Assembly (NCBI GenBank): GCA_020796225.1
Contig: CM036756.1
Span: 41,845,398-41,909,397 of the forward strand
Direction of reading: 5' to 3'
Source: Arion vulgaris
Taxonomy: Eukaryota; Mollusca; Gastropoda; Stylommatophora; Arionidae
DNA: 64,000 bases
Positions within the stretch are counted from its first letter, which is position 1, and the number at the start of each line of letters is the position of its first letter. Shown piece by piece: positions 9,200-20,129 of the stretch. The notes under the pieces are model-generated. The model made no database searches and was not told where the DNA came from. It saw only the letters and a list, made by a program, of their open reading frames with translations. Position numbers and translations under genes: made by a program.

Positions 9200-9375
9200 A
9201 AAGCCATGATAGTGTAATAGTTAATGCATTTCTTTCGTAGGTGTGTTTTCCAATGATCAAATTACACAGTAGTGTGGGCATTTTTCGATCGTAGGGTTCT
9301 CAAGTGGACCCATCTCACTTTGGCACTAGAGAAAGACTGAAAAGTAAAGGTGTTGGTCGTGATGCCCTCACATCT
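9200..9375 (+). mobile_element. S-G SINE copy, degenerate
   Basis: Starts with 'gatagtgtaatagttaatgc', a tRNA-like head, and contains 'gactgaaaagtaaaggtg' and 'gtcgtgatgccctcacatc'. These correspond to the 'ggaagtaaaggcgg...gtgatgttgaccacatcac' part shared by the copies near 27.3, 53.7, 54.4 and 61.8 kb. Confidence 0.5.
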
Positions 9376-9381
9376 TTCGTG

Positions 9382-9608
9382 CGTCTTTGTGGATAAATGC
9401 TAAACCGCTGCCTTGCTTTTGAAAGGTCGTGCAGTCGAATACGGATGCTGCCGTTCTGTTTGCGAGTGTATTTTTTCCAGAGACCTCTAGGACTGTTGCT
9501 GGAGCTACGGAATTCTTACTTTATGCAGTATTCTCTGTAGGTGGATATTTCTACGGAGAGGAACTGAACCATATTGGGAAACATTCAATCCTTCGGCTTT
9601 AAACTTGT
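9382..9608 (+). mobile_element. S-A SINE copy
   Basis: A degenerate tRNA-like head ('gtctttgtggataaatgc') leads to the diagnostic S-A middle 'cctctaggactgttgctgg', the 'gaaccatattgggaaa' block and the terminal 'caatccttcggcttt'. Confidence 0.7.
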
Positions 9609-9705
9609 TTTTAGATTCCATCGTGTGCCGTTATACATAAACAAATGAAGGAGTAGCACACGCTTTGAAAACGTTTTCATTTACTTTCTGTATTTTATAA
9701 AGTGT

Positions 9706-9925
9706 TTTAAAGCCGAAAGATTGACCTCATTGCACCAGATTTTACCCCATATGGCTCAGTCTCTCCCCACAGAAATGGCACGACACCTGCCGAGAGTATT
9801 GCACAAAAGAAAGAACTCCGTAACTCCAGCAACAATCCTAGGGGTCTCTGGAAAAACTGCACTCGGGAACAGAACGACGCGGTCCGCAAGGCAAAGGGCG
9901 TAACCACTGAACCACAGAGACCCCC
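9706..9925 (-). mobile_element. S-A SINE copy
   Basis: A minus-strand S-A copy with head 'gtctctgtggttcagtgg' at 9925, where 'tggttcagtgg' is a good A box. The middle block is 'aggattgttgctggag' and the 3' end lies near 9706. It is opposite in orientation to the copy at 9382-9608, so the two form an inverted pair 100 bp apart. Confidence 0.8.
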
Positions 9926-10067
9926 TTTTATATTTGATTATTTGTATTTTAAATAATCAATGTAGTAGTATTAGATCAGTTGTCATTGATTGAGTGTAAA
10001 TTATAGAGAATAGAAGTCTAAACGGGAACAAAGATAAAGGATTTAGTTTATTGTAGATGATTTCCCT

Positions 10068-10256
10068 ATATGATTCCGTCCCTGTTGGCAGAAATGACAC
10101 GTCATCTTCCGAGAATGTTGCACAAAGCATGAACTCAGTAACATAAGCAACAATCCTAGAGGTCACACGAAAAAATGGCACATGTGACTTGGTCCGGATT
10201 CAAACCTACAACATTCAGAACGACAGACCAACGTTCTAACCACTTCACCATAGAGA
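10068..10256 (-). mobile_element. S-A SINE copy that seeds the 49-bp satellite
   Basis: A minus-strand S-A copy with middle block 'aggattgttgcttatg'. Its head, 'gtctctatggtgaagtgg' on the minus strand at 10256, is exactly the sequence repeated in the adjoining satellite. Confidence 0.75.
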
Positions 10257-12724
10257 CAGATTTGGTGTGACGGAGACCAACGTTCTAACCACTTCACCAT
10301 AGAGACAGATTTGGTGTGACGGAGACCAACGTTCTAACCACTTCACCATAGAGACAGATTTGGTGTGACGGAGACCAACGTTCTAACCACTTCACCATAG
10401 AGACAGATTTGGTGTGACGGAGACCAACGTTCTAACCACTTCACCATAGAGACAGATTTGGTGTGACGGAGACCAACGTTCTAACCACTTCACCATAGAG
10501 ACAGATTTGGTGTGACGGAGACCAACGTTCTAACCACTTCACCATAGAGACAGATTTGGTGTGACGGAGACCAACGTTCTAACCACTTCACCATAGAGAC
10601 AGATTTGGTGTGACGGAGACCAACGTTCTAACCACTTCACCATAGTGACATATTTGGTGTGACGGAGACCAACGTTCTAACCACTTCACCATAGAGACAG
10701 ATTTGGTGTGACGGAGACCAACGTTCTAACCACTTCACCATAGAGACAGATTTGGTGTGACGGAGACCAACGTTCTAACCACTTCACCATAGAGACAGAT
10801 TTGGTGTGACGGAGACCAACGTTCTAACCACATCACCATAGAGACAGATTTGGTGTGACGGAGACCAACGTTCTAACCACTTCACCATAGAGACAGATTT
10901 GGTGTGACGGAGACCAACGTTCTAACCACTTCACCATAGAGACAGATTTGGTGTGACGGAGACCAACGTTCTAACCACTTCACCATAGAGACAGATTTGG
11001 TGTGACGGAGACCAACGTTCTAACCACTTCACCATAGAGACAGATTTGGTGTGACGGAGACCAACGTTCTAACCACTTCACCATAGAGACAGATTTGGTG
11101 TGACGGAGACCAACGTTCTAACCACTTCACCATAGAGACAGATTTGGTGTGACGGAGACCAACGTTCTAACCACTTCACCATAGAGACAGATTTGGTGTG
11201 ACGGAGACCAACGTTCTAACCACTTCACCATAGAGACAGATTTGGTGTGACGGAGACCAACGTTCTAACCACTTCACCATAGAGACAGATTTGGTGTGAC
11301 GGAGACCAACGTTCTAACCACTTCACCATAGAGACAGATTTGGTGTGACGGAGACCAACGTTCTAACCACTTCACCATAGAGACAGATTTGGTGTGACGG
11401 AGACCAACGTTCTAACCACTTCACCATAGAGACAGATTTGGTGTGACGGAGACCAACGTTCTAACCACTTCACCATAGAGACAGATTTGGTGTGACGGAG
11501 ACCAACGTTCTAACCACTTCACCATAGAGACAGATTTGGTGTGACGGAGACCAACGTTCTAACCACTTCACCATAGAGACAGATTTGGTGTGACGGAGAC
11601 CAACGTTCTAACCACTTCACCATAGAGACAGATTTGGTGTGACGGAGACCAACGTTCTAACCACTTCACCATAGAGACAGATTTGGTGTGACGGAGACCA
11701 ACGTTCTAACCACTTCACCATAGAGACAGATTTGGTGTGACGGAGACCAACGTTCTAACCACTTCACCATAGAGACAGATTTGGTGTGACGGAGACCAAC
11801 GTTCTAACCACTTCACCATAGTGACAGATTTGGTGTGACGGAGACCAACGTTCTAACCACATCACCATAGAGACAGATTTGGTGTGACGGAGACCAACGT
11901 TCTAACCACTTCACCATAGAGACATATTTGGTGTGACGGAGACCAACGTTCTAACCACTTCACCATAGAGACAGATTTGGTGTGACGGAGACCAACGTTC
12001 TAACCACTTCACCATAGAGACAGATTTGGTGTGACGGAGACCAACGTTCTAACCACTTCACCATAGAGACAGATTTGGTGTGACGGAGACCAACGTTCTA
12101 ACCACTTCACCATAGAGACAGATTTGGTGTGACGGAGACCAACGTTCTAACCACATCACCATAGAGACAGATTTGGTGTGACGGAGACCAACGTTCTAAC
12201 CACTTCACCATAGAGACAGATTTGGTGTGACGGAGACCAACGTTCTAACCACTTCACCATAGAGACAGATTTGGTGTGACGGAGACCAACGTTCTAACCA
12301 CTTCACCATAGAGACAGATTTGGTGTGACGGAGACCAACGTTCTAACCACTTCACCATAGAGACAGATTTGGTGTGACGGAGACCAACGTTCTAACCACT
12401 TCACCATAGAGACAGATTTGGTGTGACGGAGACCAACGTTCTAACCACTTCACCATAGAGACAGATTTGGTGTGACGGAGACCAACGTTCTAACCACTTC
12501 ACCATAGAGACAGATTTGGTGTGACGGAGACCAACGTTCTAACCACTTCACCATAGAGACAGATTTGGTGTGACGGAGACCAACGTTCTAACCACTTCAC
12601 CATAGAGACAGATTTGGTGTGACGGAGACCAACGTTCTAACCACTTCACCATAGAGACAGATTTGGTGTGACGGAGACCAACGTTCTAACCACTTCACCA
12701 TAGAGACAGATTTGGTGTGACGGA
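10225..12724. repeat. 49-bp satellite, ~51 copies, built from two SINE heads
   Basis: Almost uniform 49-bp units over 2.5 kb. The first 32 bp of the unit, 'gaccaacgttctaaccac' to 'ccatagagac', are the reverse complement of the S-A head. The last 17 bp, 'agatttggtgtgacgga', are the start of the S-H SINE. So the unit is a head-to-head SINE junction. On the minus strand each unit carries the A-box match 'tggtgaagtgg'. Rare variants (catcacc for cttcacc; gtgacat or gtgacag for gagacag) recur in scattered units. The array ends by running straight into an S-H copy. Confidence 0.95.
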
Positions 12725-12810
12725 GTAACGTAATGCAGAAGCATTCGTCTTTCGACTAGAGCACAAGAGGGTTGTGGGTTGAATCTCACACTCAACGTTC
12801 CACTAGAAAA
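12708..12810 (+). mobile_element. S-H SINE fragment
   Basis: Starting from the last satellite unit it reads 'gtgtgacggagtaacgtaat', then 'gagcacaagagggttgtggg', then ttgaatctc, and matches the copy at 16757-16860. 'gggttgaatct' resembles a pol III B box. It is cut off by the transposon at 12817. Confidence 0.65.
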
Positions 12811-12816
12811 GAACTA

Positions 12817-12924
12817 TAGTCTGTCCATTAATTCGTGAGCACGTTTGAAATTGATTTTCTCGAAAACTACCTGTTGGATCTCAGTGATTTTTGCAAGCAG
12901 CCTTAGAATATCCATGGCGTTAGA
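12817..12924 (+). repeat. Left terminal inverted repeat
   Basis: About 107 bp, matching the reverse complement of the right end with roughly ten differences. It is directly preceded by the duplicated TA. Confidence 0.9.
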
Positions 12925-13098
12925 GAAATATTTTTTTTCCAAGAAAATTTGATGTTGTTTGAAATATTTCTTCTTCAGGTTATATTAAAATCAACCTCAA
13001 CGGATTGTACACAATAGTAACAGATCTACGGTACACAGACGCGTTGTTCTAAAAATACATTATGGTAACATTGAAATATCGTGAGTAAACAACAATTT

Positions 13099-13114
13099 CA
13101 CGGGAATTCCCGTG
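13099..13114. repeat. 16-bp perfect palindrome inside the transposon
   Basis: 'cacgggaattcccgtg' is its own reverse complement. It lies 150-160 bp upstream of the first plausible transposase start and might bind a dimeric protein, but that is inference. Confidence 0.6.
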
Positions 13115-13264
13115 CACCTAACCCAGTCGACTTTGAAAGCGGAAAGCATATGACGTTATAATTGGGATACCGTTGTATAGTTATAGGTGTATCTCGCTAT
13201 TTGTATGAAGCTATTGTATCATATTTGTTGGCTTATCAAAACTGACATTGATATCACATTCATA

Positions 13265-14529
13265 ATGAGTCTGAAATGCACATTTATAACAATGCAGAAG
13301 GTTACAGTTTTACTATACCAACACTTCCGTAGGGAATCTAAGAGAGGTCATCTATATTGCGATATTCATAACCCTGAGAAACGAACGCAACTGGCGCTTG
13401 GTCTGAATAGAGAATCCTTTTCCCGATGGATTAAACAGGACACAAAGTGCACTAATGTCAAGCAAGGAAGGAAAAGAACAATTGACGACTTTGACATAGA
13501 TGTCATAAGACGGAGCTCTTGAAAATGTTTGCGACAAATCAACTTGTTACTCTCAGGAAACTGAAATTAAAACTGCAATCAGATTGCAGCATAGACACTT
13601 CTAAAAGTACTCTATGGAAAATTGTAAGAGCCGCCGGCTTCACCTTCAGAAAAACTAGGCTTCAGGAATATTATTTGTGAAAAGCCACATTTAATTGCTG
13701 CCCGAAGTAAATACCTGAGAAAGATCCGTGAGCGGCGGAGGCAAGGCTATGATATTGTATATTTGGACGAATCCTGGGTCAATGCTCACCACACCAATGC
13801 TAAAGAATGGCAATCAGTAGACGGTGAACAGAAAAGAAAAATACCAAGCAGCAAAGGCCAGCGTATTATACTAACATATGCAGGAAGCAGTGAAGAAGGT
13901 CTTGTCCATGACGCTGGACTTATTTTCCAATCAAAAGTACCGACGGTAGGGACTACCACACAGAAATGAATGGACATATTTTCAGGCACTGGATGGAGAA
14001 AGATCTACTTCCAATTCTAAACAGACCATCATGCTTGGTAATGGATAATGCATCCTATCACAACGCAGTATCAGCGGAAGACAAAGTACCAACTGCATCA
14101 AATACAAAAGATCAAATTAGGACTTGGCTTGCTAAGGAAAATGTCAGCTTCGATGATACATATTTGAAACCCGAGTTGTTGCACCTGGTGAGGATGACAA
14201 ATAAGACAAAGGTGTTTCATATTGACAAAATCATTGCGGAATACCGCCACACGTCTTTGCGACTACCTCCATATCATGCTCACCTCAATCCGATAGAGCT
14301 TGTCTGGGCTAAAGTAAAAGGGCAAGTTGCCGAACAGAACAGGACGTTTAAAATGTGTGATGTTGAAGTTCTGACACGTGAGTCCCTCTCAATGATAGAC
14401 ATGCAGCTCTGGAAGAAGTGTGTTGAACATGTGCTCCGAGAGGAAGACGAGTACTGGCACCGAGATGGATTACAATTTGTCCAGCCAGTAACAATTATCA
14501 ACCTCATGGAATCGTCAGATTCGGGATGA
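13265..14529 (+). pseudogene. DDE_3-type transposase with three frameshifts
   Basis: This enzyme would cut and join the transposon ends in the nucleus. N-terminal part: helix-turn-helix-like sequence including 'LALGLNRESFSRWIKQ' and 'SKSTLWKIVRAAGFTFRK'. Catalytic part: first Asp in 'YDIVYLDESWVNAHH' (13766), second in 'CLVMDNASYHN' (14044), Glu in 'HAHLNPIELVWAKVKGQ' (14296). All three residues are intact, with 83 residues between the second D and E, far longer than the 34-41 of Tc1, mariner, maT or rosa. The frame runs 2, 1, 2, 1 with shifts near 13515, 13670 and 13950, so no full protein is made. The last 187 codons are open. The start is my choice (ATG at 13265; ATG at 13292 also possible). 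Confidence 0.85.
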
Positions 14530-14899
14530 TACAAATCATATTTTGATTACAGACTGAGAAATAGCAACGTATACATTTCCATATCCAAATGCGTCTACCA
14601 TCATACAATTTGTGGTGAAGTTAAGACACCCTGGGGTCTAATGGTGACCGAAGGGGAGGACTAACTGTTGCATATTGTATCCAAGTTCACGATTGCACAT
14701 AAAGGGCAACACAATTAATTACTTGACCTATCAAGTTAATATGGAGATACACCTATGAATAGAATTGACATGGACAAATTCTAGGGATTACTGTAAAATC
14801 TAAAATTTGAGCCCCGTATTTGCAATTGTCATAAACGATCAAAGGAATTCGCCGATGTGCAAAATCCGTAGCATCTATGGACTACTGGTTAGCTTTATT

Positions 14900-15006
14900 T
14901 TAGCGTCATGGATATTCTAAGGCTGCATGAAAAAATCACTGATATCCAACAGGCAGTTTTCGAGAAAATCAATGTCAACCGTGCTCACGAATTAATGGAC
15001 AGACTA
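14900..15006 (-). repeat. Right terminal inverted repeat
   Basis: Partner of the left inverted repeat, ending 'gaattaatggacagacta' immediately before the duplicated TA. Confidence 0.9.
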
Positions 15007-15008
15007 TA

Positions 15009-15330
15009 ACACTTTCGTCTTTAGTAATCCTCAAACTTGTGAGTCAAGGAAAAGACCTCTTTGTTGCAAAAGATTGCCCGGATCGTGGTATCTCACCTAC
15101 CGTCACAATAAGACAACCAGTCAACTGGGATTTGAATGAAAACTGAAAGGTTATTCCATTACGAAGGGTATACAGAAGATTGAAGTATCTTATCACAAGT
15201 GGAAGATCGTATTTACTTAAGAATCGGTAACAGTAACAGTTGTAGTCACACAATTTAGTCTCAAACCAATAACAATTTGGACAAATGAAAAAACTTACTG
15301 AATTTGGGAAGCGCGATAACAGTAGATGGA
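15009..15330. other. No gene seen
   Basis: Single-copy-looking flank of the transposon. A 69-codon minus-strand frame has no support. Confidence 0.4.
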
Positions 15331-15334
15331 AGAA

Positions 15335-15587
15335 TCTTCTTCTTCTTCTAACGCTCCATACCGACCACTTGTTAACAATTCTTTGCGATTTGTATGAGAT
15401 CTAATTCTAAGAGCGACTGTACTTTGTGCCAGTTATGCGCATACATGTACATTCAAGTTCTGCGTCGCTTTTTATTGATTAGGTACATTCCTAGGCCGCT
15501 ACAATAGTCGCCTCTTACAACATGCCTTGTAAGTCGCAGTGTTACTATTCTTTTCTCCTCTTGAGAGCCTCGGTAACACACGGGGGA
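15335..15587 (-). mobile_element. S-C SINE, near full length
   Basis: A minus-strand S-C copy. GAA tail (as tct/ttc on the plus strand) at 15335, core 'catgttgtaagaggcgac', head 'ggctctcaagaggag' near 15565. Confidence 0.75.
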
Positions 15588-15589
15588 CA

Positions 15590-16285
15590 GTCTTTCAAAT
15601 AAGAAATTTAAAATATCCATATTATTCTAAGAAAATATAAAACGTACAAATAATGATAGATTAATCAAATAGAATACAAAGATGAACTTAATTTGCCGCC
15701 CTCAAAACAGATTTGTAATATACACATTTCAAAATATATGTCACATATGAGTTACAACTAATAGTCCTTCCAAAAGTGTTAGAAGCAACAAGAGTTCTAG
15801 GCAGATCATCTAAGAATTTAGTATACACTTATCACTTGAAATTAAATCCGAATAAAGACAAATTCTTCACATGTCCACGTCTCTCCTGAAAGAAAATAAA
15901 CTGGTTAGTGATTTGTTGTGGACAACTTTGGTGGACAACTTTCGTTTACAACTTTCTCTGGTAGCGGAGTATCCTTAGAATGCTCTTATCTTCACGGCAC
16001 AGACACAGATTGGGACAAGTAGTAATCTCAGTTAGACAGAGATAGTAGAAAATAAAAGTCAGAATGTGTTCTAAATTCAAAGCACGTTATCGAGAAATAT
16101 AACTGACTGACTAGATTTGTCCGTAATGTTAAAGTGTGTATGTGCAGAGAATACGGTGTATACACCAAAAAATCAGTTTCAATTTATTTTTTACAAATTT
16201 AATTAATATGTGAAAGTAACAAAGTCGAAATTAATTAACTTTTAAATGGCTATATCATCTATATATGTGATAGGGAGGGGAGGTT
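15590..16285. other. No gene seen
   Basis: AT-rich spacer. I see no exon, RNA gene or known repeat. Confidence 0.4.
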
Positions 16286-16294
16286 TATAACACA

Positions 16295-16472
16295 TTGTGA
16301 CAACAGGTAAAATCGAGGGTAGACGAGACAGAGAAAGACAGAGAGAGACAATTTTTGGATAGCCTGATTTCATGGCACGGTAGAGCGTCAACATCTGAGT
16401 TGATAGCAAACACCAACGACAGAGATTTGTGGAGATCTATGATCGCCTACGCCAGCCGGCGCGGCACCTGAT
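16295..16472 (+). pseudogene. L-Y LINE 3' end, best-preserved copy
   Basis: Conceptual translation gives 'GKIEGRRDRERQRET', 'LISWHGRASTSELIANTNDR' and 'DLWRSMIAYASRRGT', then a stop and a 'gatgatcatcat' tail. It is 5'-truncated at the usual place for this family in the window. Confidence 0.75.
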
Positions 16473-16756
16473 GATCATCATCTATATAAGCGTTGTTGTA
16501 TAGTTGTTGCTATAAGCTATACTGAACTGTAGCATCTGGCAACGGTATAAATAATGTTAAAATTTAATTTGTGTTCAATACTTAAGAGCTGGAGAGAATA
16601 GATTATTCCTGAACACTTAGTGCATAAAACAGGAGTTAAATTCATTTAAGATACATGAACGAGTCAGCGACAGAGCACTTACGCTGTACACAGTAGCACA
16701 AGATGTGAAAATCTTCCTATCTTGAATGTCTAGACATATTCTCAGAGTATAGATGA

Positions 16757-16860
16757 ATTTGGTGTGACGGATTAACGTAATCCAGGAGTATTTGTATATC
16801 GACTCGAGCACAAGAGGGTTGTGGGTTGAATCCCATACTCAACGTTCCACACGTGAGGAA
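16757..16860 (+). mobile_element. S-H SINE copy
   Basis: 'aatttggtgtgacggattaa' begins a block that matches 12708-12810, including the B-box-like 'gggttgaatcc'. This independent copy shows that the 17-bp part of the 49-bp satellite comes from S-H. Confidence 0.65.
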
Positions 16861-17137
16861 AGGAATTCTCCCTCCTACCTAATGCACACTAGGGTCTAGA
16901 AATGTAAAGTGAAGTGACTTCATACCCTAAGGTCCGGGACATTCTATTTTTATTTATAGAAGAACGCAACAAAAGCATCAGGTAGTCTGATGGCTGGGAA
17001 TGAGTTACCGTAATGGGGAATTGTACCGTTAAGAAGCACAGAGATCTATTTCGTGCTCTAGTGTTAAGGCAGACCAATTTTGGGTCCTGACCTAGGTGGG
17101 TTGAAGATCCACAGAAACCCCAGCTATAGAATGATAA

Positions 17138-17465
17138 GTGAACCAAGTAATGGGGAATCCTGACATACCTCAAGCTGACTGTCCAGTGTGTGGTAAACAG
17201 TGGATTAGGCGCACGACCAAAGATGGCCGAGGAAGAATACCAACATACGTATTACATGGAATTAGACCAAAGCGAAAAATTGTCAAACGTTACTGGATAT
17301 TTGAAGATGATTATAATGTATATCACATTTATGGAGTACGAAGAAGAGGAAGACAAAGGAGAAGAGAGGGGTGTAGGATGTCAAATACATCATGTGTTTG
17401 GCTACGGTAGACGTTGGACATCTCCCATTTGACAGGGACGCATTTGGAGCTGCTTCCTTTGAGTC
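17138..17465 (+). other. Unassigned open stretch
   Basis: Overlapping frames include 'DIPQADCPVCGKQWIRRTT' (a CPVC knuckle) and, in another frame, 'TVDVGHLPFDRDAFGAASF', which ends soon after in YKL and a stop. The second looks like real coding sequence but lacks an obvious splice acceptor or start. It may be an exon or an old gene fragment. I do not assign a function. Confidence 0.15.
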
Positions 17466-17469
17466 AAGT

Positions 17470-18735
17470 TCAGACAAATACAAGTTATAGGATGATGATG
17501 ATATGTAAATGGGTGTGTATGTTTGTGTGCTAAGAAAGAGCAGAAACAAACAGAAGAACAATCTGAAAAGCAACAATGAAATGAAGCTGTGCGACTAAAA
17601 TAATAATACAAAAAAAAATAAATGTAGAATACAAATATGGCGGGAATACAAATATGAATTACTGAATGTTGATAAAAATAAATCATGACTATTTGGAAAC
17701 TGAACTTTAATTTAAAAATAAACCTTGTAAATCTGAAGTGAAAAAACTATCACTAACCTCAATTAAAATTCACAGTTTCATAAAATGAAAAGTTACAAGA
17801 CATCGATACTTACAAGATAGTTCAATATGTAGACAAAATAACAGAAAATGACTACGTTTCAATCAAACAAGTATATTCAAAAGATAGGACACACACAAAC
17901 AGCATACATTTATTTAACTAAACATATCCAGTGAGTTTCACAAACAAACATTTGTTTAAATTAGCTTAGTTGTACGCTTACTTTTGTTCTGAGTTACTCT
18001 ATATTACTCGTGATAAAGACCTTGTTATGGAGATGTCGACTCAGGCAGTTACAATACTTAGAATAATTTTTATTTGTTTATTTATCGTAATAGATGTTGA
18101 GTTCACCTGTCATACTGTATACTATTTTTTATTGTTATTTAATCGGACTGCAAGAATACCAAGTCAAATGTAGTGTAGCTAGACACCAGAACTATATATG
18201 TAAATTTGTAAAGTAGAGAAAGAGGAATAGTAAACCAACAAAGAACAGGTGTCATTAGTTCTCACATGTTGAGAGACATAGTGAGGAGGATATCGGATCA
18301 CTTCTGAACTAGTTGGTTCGATGTGCAGTACTGATGATCCAACAACCATACGAAACTTAACCTAGTGCATGACGCGTAAAGTAAGAAAAATTTTAACCTT
18401 TACATTTACAATGTTTACATCAGTTAAAGTAAAATGATCAAATCCAGAAAACAAATCAAACACACTAAATACAAGCTATTTTATAAATGCAGATTTCTGT
18501 AGTTCACATTTTGATGTAAGCTATATCCAATATTTCAGACAAGATTTGTCTTCGCTGAAAATGTTGTGAGAACATGTAGACTCGTTACCATATAGACAGA
18601 TGGTTGTAACTGTGGTAACTGATGACGACGCGAGGAGGAGGTGATAAATGAGAGCTTCCTATACTATAGGATCATCGAAACGTGAGTCGTAATAGCGGTG
18701 CGGGTGTTTAAATAACAATTGGTGTAGTGGTGGGT
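17470..18735. other. No gene supported
   Basis: Mostly AT-rich. A short frame from the ATG at 18027 opens with a signal-peptide-like stretch ('AVTILRIIFICLFIVIDVEF') and closes after about 50 codons at 18173. Without splice or homology support I leave it unassigned. Confidence 0.3.
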
Positions 18736-18737
18736 GG

Positions 18738-18985
18738 TGGTCTATAACGAAGTGATGAAGCCAATTTGTCTTGGGTTATGATGGTCGTCGGTTCGATTCA
18801 GAACCCCATCGTTCTTTTCGCGAGTTCATTTTTTAATGAGATCTGTAGATATTGTTGCTGGAGATACGGAGGTCGTGCTCTGCGCAGTACTCTCGACTTG
18901 TGGCGTGTCAATTTTGTTAAGAGGGACCGAGTCATATGGGAGAACCCGGTGCATTGAAGTCAATTGTTCCCATTTTAACCCTTTA
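18738..18985 (+). mobile_element. S-A SINE copy
   Basis: Contains the B-box-like 'gtcggttcgattcag', the middle 'gatattgttgctggag' block, 'gagggaccgagtcatatgg' and the terminal 'cccggtgcattgaagtcaat', all in S-A order. Confidence 0.75.
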
Positions 18986-19076
18986 CTTAAAGTAACAATT
19001 ACGGTTTGCAGTTAAGGTAGTGGTCAGTGGATGGACACATAAGCACAGTTACTGTCAAAATAGTTGAATATGAGAG

Positions 19077-19081
19077 ATCAA

Positions 19082-19160
<79 letters not shown>

Positions 19161-19162
19161 TC
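19077..19162 (-). repeat. (AATC)n, about 20 units; tail of a LINE
   Basis: A pure tetranucleotide run. On the minus strand it reads (GATT)n and directly follows the 3' end of the LINE at 19163-19560, so it is best read as that element's expanded 3' tail. Confidence 0.8.
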
Positions 19163-19560
19163 GATCAGCCAAGTGCCGTCTCCTATCGAAGATTGACTGT
19201 AATATTTCTCCAGCACGTTCTGTCTTTGCCCTTAACTGTACACTCGACTAAACTATTGACTATCCACTTCCTGGTGTTTCCCTCCTAATTGTATCTTTGT
19301 ATTTCTCTTTCTCTCCTGTCTTCTACCTTTCCTTCCAAGACCACATTCAACATGGTGTCATGTCTTTTAATGTGACCAAAATATCTCAATTGTCTAATTC
19401 TCTTTTACTGAACAATTCTCTTTTCACTCCTAGCTGTTGGATCCCTTCTTTACCAGTTTTCTTCTCTTTCCATGACACTCACACATATTCTTCTGCATAT
19501 ACACAATTCGTAATCTTCATTTCTTATCTTTCCATGACACTCACATATATTCTTCTCTCT
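19163..19560 (-). pseudogene. LINE C-terminal remnant with GATT tail
   Basis: Minus-strand frames give an FGHIKRHDTM-like block, 'LEGKVEDRRE' and, near the end, 'DRTCWRNITVNL', the FGH.KRH...L...EGKVE.RR.R...DR..WR order of non-LTR C-termini. It is frameshifted. Confidence 0.6.
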
Positions 19561-19562
19561 CT

Positions 19563-20024
19563 TTAGCCTGTTACGCCCTTGGCGTTTAGGGCAGCAACAA
19601 ACGTACACCATTCTTCCCTGTTCATGGCCTTCCTCTGTATTGTGTTCCAGCTATGATTCATTTCCTTCAGCTCTTGCTCTATCGTTCTCCTCCAGGTCGT
19701 CTTGGGTCTTCCACGCTTTCGCCTACCCTCTGGAGTCCATCTCAGTGCAGTTTTCGTGTCGGAGCCAGTCTCCATGCGCATCACATGTCCAATCCATCTA
19801 CAGCGTCGTCTTCGGATGATAGTGCCCATATTCTCTTGTTGGCATCGTGCAAGCAATTCTTGGTTCGAGATAGTAGTCGGCCAGTACACGCGTAAGATTT
19901 TTCGCAGACAAGTTGTACATATTCTTCTGTATATACACAATTCGTAATCTTCATTTCTTCTCCCAAGTGCTTGTTTATTATCCAAGTTTCCGCTCCCTAC
20001 AATTTTGCTGAATATATGTAACAC
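19563..20024 (-). pseudogene. LINE RT C-terminal region, 153 codons open
   Basis: One of the longest uninterrupted LINE frames in the window. It includes 'LRKILRVYWPTTISNQEL', 'RWIGHVMRMETGSDTKTA', 'LRWTPEGRRKRGRPKTTW' and 'EEWCTFVAALNAKGVTG' then stop. This is the R.IGH..R.......AL.W.P.GKRKRGRPKTTWRR end of an endonuclease-RT ORF, in good condition. The N-terminal part and the catalytic domain are missing (5' truncation). It abuts the LINE at 19163-19560 in the same orientation. Confidence 0.8.
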
Positions 20025-20129
20025 TTGACATGTTTTCTCTTTAGTGTATTTGTTATTTATTTAAATGTTAATATGGTTTATATATATTTTTCTCGTACCG
20101 TTACGTAGGGCACGCAAGTAATTTCTCCA

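Larger units (their letters stand above)
12817..15006 (+). mobile_element. Tc1/mariner-superfamily element, DD83E type, 2190 bp
   Basis: The ends are long inverted repeats beginning 'tagtctgtccattaattcgt', about 107 bp each (12817-12924 and 14900-15006) and about 90 percent identical. The element is flanked by TA on both sides (12815-12816 and 15007-15008), the target site of the IS630-Tc1-mariner superfamily. The single coding region inside runs left to right. A further subterminal inverted pair built on 'ataggtgtatctc' lies near 13180 and 14745. The length suits an autonomous element, but the transposase frame is broken. From memory, a D-to-E spacing near 82 has been described for a family called Sailor. 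I could not check this. Confidence 0.9.

Noticed and set aside
10225..12724. CRISPR array
   Set aside because: Units are contiguous and uniform with no unique spacers, and the context is eukaryotic. It is a satellite.
17138..17432. Zinc-finger gene
   Set aside because: A single CPVC pair in one of several overlapping frames, with no second ligand pair and no splice support.
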